From assembly GCA_030452365.1 (NCBI GenBank), contig JAKDMK010000204.1, positions 1 through 5,184 on the forward strand: 5,184 bases of DNA, read 5' to 3'. Below are positions 1 to 5,184 of this stretch, piece by piece. A model generated the notes under the pieces. It did not search any database. It was given only the letters and a program-made list of their open reading frames with translations, and was not told where the DNA came from. The stretch comes from Nitrococcus sp. (lineage in GTDB: Bacteria; Pseudomonadota; Gammaproteobacteria; Nitrococcales; Nitrococcaceae). A program made the translations under genes and the position numbers. Within the stretch, counting starts at the first letter, position 1, and each line of letters begins with the position of its first letter.

Positions 1-175
1 CATGATCGCGGCCGCGCGTCAGCTTCGGAGTCAAATGGAGGGATGAGACACTGCCGGTAGAGTCACGACGAGCAGCGATACCCAGGCAGCGAACAGCACG
101 AGTCGCGATGACAGCGTCAACCCACATCGCGGCACCCCTGAATACCAACGCCTGTCGCTACGGCTCGTAACCAAA

Positions 176-200
176 CGCTCGCAACGAGCGCCGGCTTGCG
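176..200. other. Hairpin with alternative pairing
   Basis: CGCTCG (176-181) and CGAGCG (185-190) form a perfect 6-bp stem closing a CAA loop. The overlapping segment CGCAA (180-184) can instead pair with TTGCG (196-200), so two mutually exclusive hairpins are possible. No T-tract follows on either strand, so it is not a classical intrinsic terminator. It may be structure in an upstream gene's 3' untranslated region, or chance in GC-rich DNA. Confidence 0.35.
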
Positions 201-251
201 ACAGACTGCAGCGCATGCGTATCGATCCTGACATAACGAGCCTCAGAATGG

Positions 252-267
252 CCCCGCGCAAGCGGGG
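252..267. other. Perfect GC hairpin with GCAA tetraloop
   Basis: CCCCGC (252-257) pairs perfectly with GCGGGG (262-267) around GCAA (258-261), which read on the plus strand is a GNRA tetraloop, a very stable RNA cap. Downstream on the plus strand comes TGGATTGCAG, so the run of T expected of a Rho-independent terminator is missing. On the minus strand the loop is TTGC and again no T run follows. It could mark the 3' end of a transcript entering from the left (processing or pause hairpin) or be part of a structured RNA. Its role cannot be settled from the sequence. Confidence 0.4.
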
Positions 268-339
268 TGGATTGCAGCGCCCAGCGATATTAGCCTAAGG
301 GGGGCCACGATACACTTACGGGCGTGTGCTAGAACGTCC

Positions 340-367
340 CTGACATTTATTTGTGAGGCTATATATT
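340..367 (+). promoter_or_regulatory. Candidate sigma-70 promoter of the mlaC-like gene
   Basis: A -35-like CTGACA (340-345, five of six matches to TTGACA) is followed after 16 bases by a -10-like TATATT (362-367, five of six matches to TATAAT). The surroundings are clearly more AT-rich than the rest of the window. Transcription would begin near base 374, leaving a short leader of about 22 bases before the ATG at 396. The position directly before the only plus-strand gene supports it. It was found by eye, without scoring or transcript data. Confidence 0.45.
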
Positions 368-368
368 T

Positions 369-386
369 ATGAGCATACAACGTTAA
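369..386 (+). other. Possible five-codon leader ORF (weak)
   Basis: ATG at 369-371 opens a five-codon frame (MSIQR) closed by TAA at 384-386. A GTG at 387, in frame with the mlaC-like gene, follows that stop directly. A GAGG lies at 354-357, about 11 bases upstream of the ATG, rather far for a Shine-Dalgarno. If the proposed promoter starts transcription near 374, this ATG would not be in the mRNA at all. It is most likely chance and is listed only because of its exact abutment to the downstream frame. Confidence 0.12.
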
Positions 387-395
387 GTGGGTCCA

Positions 396-1103
396 ATGAC
401 CAACCCTGATTTGTTGCTAGCCGCAGTGGGCCGTGCCCCTATGGCGATGGCGGTCGCCTTCATGATGCTCAGCCTACTGGCAAGTGCGCAAACCAATCCC
501 GCCAATCGTCCAGATGCCGCAGTGCGCTCGATCATCAGCGGGGTGCTCGGCGAGCTGCAGCGGTGGCTTGACACCCTGCGTGGCGATGCCGCGCTAACCC
601 GTCAGCTAATCGAACGGGCCACATTGCCGCATCTCGATCTTAACCACATGACCCGCTATGTACTTGGGTCTTATTGGCAGAATGCCACACCGGCGCAATA
701 CGCGCGCTGCCGATGCGCGCTGCGCGCGCATTTACTCCAAATCTGCAGTCAATCCATGGAAAAGTATGCCGTGACGCTCGACCAGCTCGCTCATAGTGCT
801 CGCGTCTACACTTGGCTGTTGCGCCATGACACGGATCGGCGCACGGCGACCGTCCGGGTGCTCTTAATGGCCCCGAGATTGGGCTGGATCCATTTTGAGC
901 TGCAGCTGTACAATCAAGATGCAAGCTGGAAGGTCTACGAGATCACGTCATCCGGCATTAATCTTCTCGTGGGCATCCGCTCGGATATCCAAGCCCAGTT
1001 ACGCAGAGACGGCCTGGAGGCCGTTATTCGTCGGCTTGAGCGCCGGACTGGCCTGTTGCCTGCGAGCCATAGCCCACCAGCTCGAGATAGCCAACGCCGC
1101 TGA
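396..1103 (+). CDS. MlaC/Ttg2D-family periplasmic phospholipid-binding protein (orphan)
   Basis: Predicted exported protein of 235 residues in the MlaC (toluene-tolerance Ttg2D, Tol_Tol_Ttg2) family. MlaC proteins shuttle phospholipid through the periplasm between the outer membrane and the MlaFEDB inner-membrane complex. The N-terminus has an Arg, a hydrophobic core (MAMAVAFMMLSLLASA, residues 16-31) and an Ala-Ser-Ala cleavage site after residue 31. Family hallmarks follow: the helix segment MTRYVLGSYWQ near 85-95, and the C-terminal strand and loop WKVYEITSSGINLLVG (178-193), matching the family pattern WKVYDV..EGVSL, then a final helix ending RRLERR near 217. I chose ATG 396. A GTG at 387 (three residues longer) lacks a ribosome site, and an ATG at 441 would start right at the hydrophobic core and lose the Arg before it. 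AAGTGGG before 396 is only a weak Shine-Dalgarno. The mature part has three cysteines (105, 107, 117), odd for this family. No mla neighbours are visible. The hopanoid-associated relative HpnM is an alternative. The last 26 codons overlap the lipoprotein gene antisense. Confidence 0.82.
   Translation: MTNPDLLLAAVGRAPMAMAVAFMMLSLLASAQTNPANRPDAAVRSIISGVLGELQRWLDTLRGDAALTRQLIERATLPHLDLNHMTRYVLGSYWQNATPAQYARCRCALRAHLLQICSQSMEKYAVTLDQLAHSARVYTWLLRHDTDRRTATVRVLLMAPRLGWIHFELQLYNQDASWKVYEITSSGINLLVGIRSDIQAQLRRDGLEAVIRRLERRTGLLPASHSPPARDSQRR
702..723 (+). repeat. Short direct repeat GCGCGCTGC inside the mlaC-like gene
   Basis: The 9-mer GCGCGCTGC occurs at 702-710 and again at 715-723, a 13-base offset, within an alternating G/C tract that continues to about 729. 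It encodes the Cys-Arg-Cys segment of the MlaC-like protein. The offset is not a multiple of three and the reading frame stays intact. It is probably compositional, though such tracts can slip during replication. Confidence 0.4.
1024..1103. other. Convergent antisense overlap of two genes (80 bp)
   Basis: The plus-strand mlaC-like gene ends with TGA at 1101-1103. The minus-strand lipoprotein gene ends with TAA at 1026-1024. The shared 80 bases code for the last 26 residues of the MlaC-like protein and for the lipoprotein's conserved end (VGYLELVGY) plus a 14-residue tail. On the plus strand most of the shared part encodes a low-complexity, Ser/Pro/Arg-rich tail beyond the family core. This suggests the mlaC-like frame ran on into its neighbour after losing an earlier stop. 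No hairpin with a T-tract is visible on either strand near the overlap. Confidence 0.85.
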
Positions 1104-2205
1104 CATCTTCGCCGGATGCTGTTACCGCCCCCTCCCAATAGCGCATCTTCAGGTTGAGCTCCTGGTTGGGCATGCGTGCCTCTACCTTGAGGTCCAGCTG
1201 CTCTGACGGTACCTGCACCCGCCAGGCGACGGGGTAAGATACGCCGGTCGCTGCACTGCGCCAGTACCGTAAGGGTGTCATTTCGAACTCCTCCACGGTG
1301 AGATCATGCGGCGTGCCCGCCTTGCTGATCAAGACGCCGGCGGAGTAGGGACCGGCGGAGCCATCCCGCTGACGCAGGCGATAGAGCATGAGATCGCGAC
1401 CGTCGTCGAGCTGCAACGAGATCCAATCCCAACCGACCTGATTCTCCGCCAATGCGCTAGTGCTCCACTCGCGGTCCATCCATGCGGGTCCGCTCACCTG
1501 GTATGTCTCTCCGTCCACGGTGAGCGTGCCCTGCGCCCGCAGCCGGGTGTACGAGTAATAGTAAGAGGCGTTTGCGGGATCGGTGCTCTTGCGGCTGTAG
1601 CCCGCCTCCCCTTGGAGGACCAGGGGCTTCTCACTGGTCAGGCGCAGATCAATCCCGGCGTCACCATGCTCAGCCTGCAGCCGAGCGGGGAAAAGGCTGT
1701 CCGCAGACTGGGCGCGCAGCTCCCAGTTATCGAGCCAGATTCGCACCGGCTCAATCTGCGCACCCGCCAGCCCCAGCGCACCACGCTGCGAGCGCTTAAA
1801 GAAATGAAAGCGCTCGGGCTTGATATCGCTGATGGCGAAATTGGCCACCCACATCTGCCGGGTGGCCCAATCCGAAGCCCTAGGGGTTTGGGACGGCGCC
1901 ATGGCAAAACGAAAGAAGGTAAGCTCGAAGCCGAAGGGACGTCCCTGTGCGGTGGCCAGATTGCCGGTAAAATACCACCACTCAACTCGGTAGTCGGGGT
2001 GAGCGCCGTGATCCTGCGGAAACTGCATCGGCCGCGGCCCGTTCACCTTGGCATAGCCTGCCATGTCATCGCTCTCGGACGTGCGCAAGGCCGATGAGTT
2101 AGTTGCGCTTTGTTGATCTTGATCGCCCGTACCGCCGGTGAACTGGCGGCAGCTCACCCCGAGGAGAATGGCGAGCACCACAAAGGCATAGGCCGGGTAG
2201 CGCAT
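1024..2205 (-). CDS. AttH/CrtC-like lipocalin-fold lipoprotein (COG5621-type 'predicted secreted hydrolase')
   Basis: A 393-residue protein of the AttH/CrtC family (calycin-like double barrel, often named carotenoid 1,2-hydratase or secreted hydrolase by homology). Residues 1-18 form a lipoprotein signal with Cys19 as acylation site. The lipobox reads LGVSC, with Gly at -3, which is atypical. Residue +2 is Arg, not Asp, so outer-membrane sorting is expected. Residues 20-50 are a Gln/Ser/Thr/Asp-rich linker. The N-terminal barrel carries the hallmark HPDYRVEWWYFTGNL (69-83) and FGFELTFFRF (91-100). The C-terminal barrel has GPAWMDREWSTS (239-250) and GWDWISLQLDDGRDLMLYRL (258-277) and ends with GYLELVGY (372-379). 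ATG 2205 is chosen over an ORF extension to 2256 because it gives the lipoprotein signal and sits 7 bases after GGAGG. It is the last gene of the ABC operon. No carotenoid genes are nearby, so a lipid-ligand role alongside the transporter is likelier than carotenoid hydration, but the substrate is unknown. Confidence 0.88.
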   Translation of the reverse strand: MRYPAYAFVVLAILLGVSCRQFTGGTGDQDQQSATNSSALRTSESDDMAGYAKVNGPRPMQFPQDHGAHPDYRVEWWYFTGNLATAQGRPFGFELTFFRFAMAPSQTPRASDWATRQMWVANFAISDIKPERFHFFKRSQRGALGLAGAQIEPVRIWLDNWELRAQSADSLFPARLQAEHGDAGIDLRLTSEKPLVLQGEAGYSRKSTDPANASYYYSYTRLRAQGTLTVDGETYQVSGPAWMDREWSTSALAENQVGWDWISLQLDDGRDLMLYRLRQRDGSAGPYSAGVLISKAGTPHDLTVEEFEMTPLRYWRSAATGVSYPVAWRVQVPSEQLDLKVEARMPNQELNLKMRYWEGAVTASGEDVSGVGYLELVGYGSQATGQSGAQADE

Positions 2206-2207
2206 AT

Positions 2208-4718
2208 TTATTCCTCCCGCAGAGCACGGGATGGCAGCGTATGCGCCGCCCGCCATGCCGGATAAAGGGCGGCAAGCAGAGCCGCGGCAATAGCCAATCC
2301 GACCCCCTCCAGCAACGGCATGGGGTTTACCGTGAACTCCATACTCCAGCCGAAGGCGCGATAGTTAATGACGAATACCAGCAACCAGGCGAGAACCAAA
2401 CCCATCGGGATCGAAAACAGACCCGCCGCCAGCCCCAGCAATCCACTTTGGGCGGTAATCAGGCTGCCAAGCTGAATGCGGGTGAAGCCGATCGCGCGCA
2501 GAATCGCGAGCTCGCGGGTCCGATCGAGCTGCAGCGCCATCAGCGCACCCACCACGGCTACGAAGGCCACCAGCGCCGCCAGCACACGCAACACCGAAGT
2601 AATGACAAACTCTTGATCAAATATCTCCAGCGATCGTTGCCGAATCGATTGATTATCACGCACCTGCACCCCGGCCAAGCCGCTGACAGCCGCGTCCAGG
2701 CGCTGGCGTACGGTGGCGCGATCGCTCGCGGCGGCGAGATAGACGCCGAGCCCAGAGAGCCACTCGTCAGCAAAAAGCCGCTGATAGACCGGCCGATACA
2801 TCAGCACGACGCCGTAGGGCGATCCGTAATCCCGAAAGATCCCGGCTACCTCGAATGTTCGCTCACCGAGCGCGGTGCGCAGCGATAGTGTCTCCCCCAC
2901 CGTCAGCTCATGATGATAGGCATAGGGCTCGCTGATCAGCACGCCCGAGCCGGAGCGAAACGCCCTCCATGCGGCCTGCCGATCACCGGCGCGAATATCG
3001 ATCCCCCGCCAGCCGCGGCGTTCGATGCCAAGCGCCCAAATGGCCGTGAACCCGTCGGCGCTCGGCAGGCGATAGTGACGCGATCGAGTGACATAGGCCA
3101 CCCCGGGCAGGGATTCGATGCGCTGGGCCAGGGCGTCATCCACCGTAGTGCCGTCCTGCGGCGTGGCGATGTAAAAATCAGCGCGCAGAGACTGCTCCAG
3201 CCAGGCGATGAAGCTGCCCCGAAAGCTGTCGATCATGATCGCGACCCCGATCACCGCCGATACCGCCACCGCCAGCGCGGCAATGGCCACGCCAGTGCGA
3301 CTAAGTGAGGCGGCCACCCCGCGCAGCACCAGGCGTGCGATCGGCCGGCGCGGGACGATTCGCGCAAGCCCGGCGGTCAGGCGGGCAGAGGCCAGCGGAG
3401 CCAGGAAAGAGGCGCCCAGTATCACCGCGAACAAGCCGCAGAAGGCGGCCACCAGGCTGGAGCTGACCGCGAGTATTAATGCCCCGGCAATCAGCGCGAG
3501 CAAGCCAACCTTCGCGGCCAGCCAGACGCCTCGGTGCATAGTCCGCTCCAGCTCGCTTCGATCCATCGCCGCCCGAGGCTCTACGGTCGTGGCCTCAAAT
3601 GCCGGCGGCACGGCAGCCAGCACCGAGCCAAACATTCCGAGCAGGCATCCTTTGGCAAGGCTCAAGGGCTCGATCTGAAAGCGCGCGAGCCTTTCACCGA
3701 AGGAGAGGTCGGTACTGGCATGACCCACCAGATCGACCAGCCCGACGCCGAGCACAAGCCCCAGTGGTATGCCGAGCAAGGTGCCGAGCAGCCCGATGAG
3801 ACCGGCATCGCTCACGACCTGAGCGAGGATCTGGCGGCGGGTTGCTCCCAGCGCGCGCAGTATGCCGATCATCGCGCGGCGCTGCACGACCATGAAGGAC
3901 AGGGTGTTAAACACCAGAAAAAGGCCGATCACCAGGGCCAGCAGCGAAAAAGCCGTCAGGTTGGTTTGAAAGGCAGCACGCATCTGCTGCATAGCGTTGG
4001 CCCGCGCCGCCGCCGGAACTAACACGGCACCCGGCGGCAGCCGCGCGCGCACCGCCTCGACCTCGCCGGCCTCGAGTATCAAATCAATCCGTGACAGTCG
4101 CCCGATCTCGCCGAGCAGCTCCTGCGCGGTTGCGATGTCGGCGAAGGCATAGCCGCTCAGATCCTGCTCGGGATTCTCTACCTCGGCCACCACCTGCAGT
4201 TGCCGCTCCTCCCCACCGATCTCGACCGTGAGCGCATCTCCGGCTTTTACATCCAGGCGGCGGGCCTCTTCCGCCGGCAACGCAATGCTCCCAGGATTGA
4301 GCAGCAGATCCTTGAATACTCCCGCGTCGTCGCCGCCCTCCTCTTTCGCACTGATCGGCTCGCGCAGCTCCGCCTCCGCAAGAGGGGCGACCCCAATCAA
4401 CGTCAATGACCGATTGCCGACACCCGGAACGGTCATGCCGCCTTCCAGCAGCGGGGCGGACTGCCATATGCCAAGGCGCGTGCGTAATTTGACGTAGAGC
4501 GATTCCGGCAGCCCCTCGGGGCCACCGAAGATCCGGTGCGTAACCCTTCCTGTCACCGCCTGCATGGAATCGCGCATGGCCGAGCTCGCGCTCTGATTGG
4601 CGAGATCCATGCCGATCACCACGGCCACGCCCAGAGCCACGCCAGTCACGGCCAACAGCAACTGCATCGGGTGCCGCCAGAGGGCACGCCGGCCGGCGCG
4701 CAGCACGCCTCGCGTCAC
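2208..4718 (-). CDS. FtsX/MacB-type ABC transporter permease, 10 predicted TM helices
   Basis: An 836-residue inner-membrane permease of the FtsX-domain class (COG0577/COG3127, the YbbP-like long form). Predicted layout: TM1 about 18-37; a periplasmic MacB-type domain about 40-248; a first FtsX core with TM helices near 255-279, 304-331 and 353-373; two linking helices near 400-419 and 422-446; TM7 about 475-497; a second periplasmic domain about 500-700; and a second FtsX core at about 704-729, 751-786 and 801-819. Each core holds the cytoplasmic coupling segment that meets the ATPase: [18 protein letters not shown] (280-297) and [18 protein letters not shown] (733-750), a visible internal duplication. 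Ten helices and about 800 residues match YbbP rather than the four-helix LolC/LolE or MacB. The GTG start at 4718 overlaps the ATPase stop (GTGA) and follows a perfect AGGAGGT site. Such permeases drive periplasmic work on lipids, lipoproteins or peptides. The substrate here is not known. Confidence 0.92.
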   Translation of the reverse strand: MTRGVLRAGRRALWRHPMQLLLAVTGVALGVAVVIGMDLANQSASSAMRDSMQAVTGRVTHRIFGGPEGLPESLYVKLRTRLGIWQSAPLLEGGMTVPGVGNRSLTLIGVAPLAEAELREPISAKEEGGDDAGVFKDLLLNPGSIALPAEEARRLDVKAGDALTVEIGGEERQLQVVAEVENPEQDLSGYAFADIATAQELLGEIGRLSRIDLILEAGEVEAVRARLPPGAVLVPAAARANAMQQMRAAFQTNLTAFSLLALVIGLFLVFNTLSFMVVQRRAMIGILRALGATRRQILAQVVSDAGLIGLLGTLLGIPLGLVLGVGLVDLVGHASTDLSFGERLARFQIEPLSLAKGCLLGMFGSVLAAVPPAFEATTVEPRAAMDRSELERTMHRGVWLAAKVGLLALIAGALILAVSSSLVAAFCGLFAVILGASFLAPLASARLTAGLARIVPRRPIARLVLRGVAASLSRTGVAIAALAVAVSAVIGVAIMIDSFRGSFIAWLEQSLRADFYIATPQDGTTVDDALAQRIESLPGVAYVTRSRHYRLPSADGFTAIWALGIERRGWRGIDIRAGDRQAAWRAFRSGSGVLISEPYAYHHELTVGETLSLRTALGERTFEVAGIFRDYGSPYGVVLMYRPVYQRLFADEWLSGLGVYLAAASDRATVRQRLDAAVSGLAGVQVRDNQSIRQRSLEIFDQEFVITSVLRVLAALVAFVAVVGALMALQLDRTRELAILRAIGFTRIQLGSLITAQSGLLGLAAGLFSIPMGLVLAWLLVFVINYRAFGWSMEFTVNPMPLLEGVGLAIAAALLAALYPAWRAAHTLPSRALREE
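2213..2218 (-). promoter_or_regulatory. Shine-Dalgarno of the lipoprotein gene, inside the permease end
   Basis: Read on the minus strand, GGGAGG precedes the ATG (2205-2203) by 7 bases (AATAAAT). The purines are the final Arg-Glu-Glu codons of the permease, and the permease TAA (2210-2208) lies between this site and the start. Ribosomes finishing the permease would therefore stop on top of the next start, predicting translational coupling. It decides the start at 2205 rather than 2256. Confidence 0.8.
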
Positions 4719-5184
4719 TCCCGGACCTCCTCCAGACGGCCCTCGCGAATGGTCAACATGCGATCGGCCTTACCCGCTACCTCGCGGCTATGGGTCGCCA
4801 TAACCAGCGTTTTGCCGCTGCTGCGGCATAGCTCATCGAGCAGCGCCACCACACGGGTCGCGTGGTGCAAGTCCAGATTACCGGTCGGCTCGTCCGCGAG
4901 AATAAGATCAGGCTCATGGACCAGGGCTCGGGCGACGGCAACTCTTTGCTGCTCGCCACCGGAGAGCTGATCCGGATAGGCCTCTTCCAAACCGGTGAGC
5001 CCGACCCGATCGAGCCATTTGGCCACCGTGTCCCCGACCGCCAATCCATTAAGCTCCAGCGGCAACAGCAGATTCTCGCTCACCGTGAGCGTCGAGATCA
5101 GATTGTAGGCCTGAAAGATAAAGCCGATGCGGCGCCGGCGCAGCAAGGTGAGCTCCCGGTCGCTGAGCGCGCCGAGCGAGCGGC
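4715..5184 (-). CDS. ABC transporter ATP-binding protein, LolD/MacB/YbbA type (5' end outside window)
   Basis: The C-terminal 155 residues of an ABC ATPase are visible. The frame stays open to the right edge, so the start and Walker A lie outside. Visible motifs in order: the family segment [19 protein letters not shown], whose final Gln is the Q-loop (5113-5111); the signature LSGGEQQ (4966-4946); Walker B DLILADE with catalytic Glu, followed by PTGNLD (from 4909); and the H-loop His in MATHS (4792-4790). The [15 protein letters not shown] stretch and PTGNLD are typical of the LolD/MacB/FtsE/YbbA branch, whose members pair with FtsX-fold permeases. About 65-70 N-terminal residues are probably missing, given the usual length near 225. 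A TTG at 5146 is not the true start, because family sequence continues upstream of it. The stop TGA overlaps the permease GTG by 4 bases. It powers the permease on the cytoplasmic side. Confidence 0.93.
   Translation of the reverse strand, partial: RSLGALSDRELTLLRRRRIGFIFQAYNLISTLTVSENLLLPLELNGLAVGDTVAKWLDRVGLTGLEEAYPDQLSGGEQQRVAVARALVHEPDLILADEPTGNLDLHHATRVVALLDELCRSSGKTLVMATHSREVAGKADRMLTIREGRLEEVRE
4725..4731 (-). promoter_or_regulatory. Strong Shine-Dalgarno for the permease GTG start
   Basis: AGGAGGT on the minus strand, within a longer GGAGGAGGT, is fully complementary to the 16S anti-Shine-Dalgarno. It lies 6 bases before the GTG at 4718-4716, inside the last codons of the ATPase. This supports the non-ATG start, which otherwise would be doubtful, and suggests that the permease is well translated and coupled to the ATPase. 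Confidence 0.8.

Larger units (their letters stand above)
1..395. other. Intergenic region without a supportable gene
   Basis: I find no convincing protein or RNA gene here. The only open frame of any length on the minus strand (31-261) begins at a TTG buried in a hairpin, lacks a Shine-Dalgarno and stops after 76 codons. Its last third reads like a signal-peptide hydrophobic stretch (LVLFAAWVSLLVVTLPAVS) but ends at a TGA at 31-33. On the plus strand, two frames are open from base 1 and stop at 44-46 (TGA) and 58-60 (TAG). Either could be the last codons of a gene lying to the left, but too little is visible to tell. The stretch holds two hairpins (176-200 and 252-267), a run of six G at 299-304, and an AT-rich segment from about 345 to 385 that carries the likely promoter of the next gene. 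No tRNA-like cloverleaf was seen. Confidence 0.6.

Noticed and set aside
7..16. CGCGGCCGCG palindrome containing a NotI site
   Set aside because: A short GC palindrome is expected by chance in DNA of this composition, and there is no sign of a cloning junction.
31..261. Minus-strand frame of 76 codons at the left end as a gene
   Set aside because: Its start is a TTG inside the tetraloop hairpin, with no ribosome site, and the product is short with no recognisable domain. The signal-like end alone is not enough.
1024..1140. Search for a bidirectional terminator between the convergent genes
   Set aside because: No stem followed by a T-run was found on either strand; only short imperfect inverted repeats are present.
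895..1206. Plus-strand frame of 103 codons bridging the end of the mlaC-like gene and the lipoprotein gene
   Set aside because: It overlaps both supported genes in another frame, with no family motif or Shine-Dalgarno.
1306..2097. Long plus-strand open frame of 263 codons opposite the lipoprotein gene
   Set aside because: It is a GC-rich shadow of the minus-strand gene, which has clear AttH/CrtC motifs. The plus-strand translation has no recognisable domain and no ribosome site.
2206..2256. Longer start for the lipoprotein at 2256
   Set aside because: It would place 17 residues before the lipoprotein signal, overlap the permease gene and lack the well-placed Shine-Dalgarno that precedes ATG 2205.
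2241..4022. Several plus-strand open frames opposite the permease (2241-2888, 2910-3308, 3208-3678, 3534-4022)
   Set aside because: All lie antisense to a continuous 836-residue FtsX permease. Their compositions are low-complexity Arg/Ala/Gln/His-rich, as expected from antisense GC-rich codons.

Overview
The window looks like chromosomal DNA of a GC-rich Gram-negative bacterium, most likely a proteobacterium and perhaps a gammaproteobacterium. This rests on an MlaC/Ttg2-type periplasmic protein, an AttH/CrtC-like lipoprotein and a MacB/FtsX-type ABC exporter, all envelope proteins of outer-membrane bacteria. Nothing in the window fixes the genus. I see no insertion sequence, phage gene, CRISPR array, tRNA or rRNA.

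Layout. Bases 1-395 hold no gene I can support. They contain two compact hairpins, then an AT-rich stretch with a plausible sigma-70 promoter. Bases 396-1103 (+) encode an exported MlaC-like phospholipid-binding protein standing alone, without mlaFEDB beside it in the window. Bases 1024-5184 (-) are a tight three-gene operon read from right to left: an ABC ATPase of the LolD/MacB/YbbA type (truncated by the window edge, Walker A not visible), a 10-helix FtsX-type permease of 836 residues, and a 393-residue lipoprotein with an AttH/CrtC lipocalin-like fold. ATPase and permease overlap by 4 bases (GTGA). The permease stop and the lipoprotein start are 2 bases apart, with the lipoprotein's Shine-Dalgarno written inside the last permease codons.

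How they may work together. The ATPase and permease should form an inner-membrane machine of the type VII ABC (MacB/LolCDE/FtsX) class, which uses ATP to drive periplasmic conformational work rather than simple transmembrane transport. The lipoprotein, with a non-Asp residue after its acylated cysteine, would be sent to the outer membrane and could bind or modify a hydrophobic ligand handed over by the permease. The convergent MlaC-like protein is also a predicted periplasmic lipid carrier. A shared role in lipid movement across the envelope is attractive but is inference.

The most unusual directly visible point is that the MlaC-like gene and the lipoprotein gene converge and overlap antisense by 80 bases through their C-terminal tails, with no terminator visible between them. 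Otherwise the region is fairly ordinary, and the ABC-AttH operon is a recurring but functionally unresolved arrangement rather than a new discovery.
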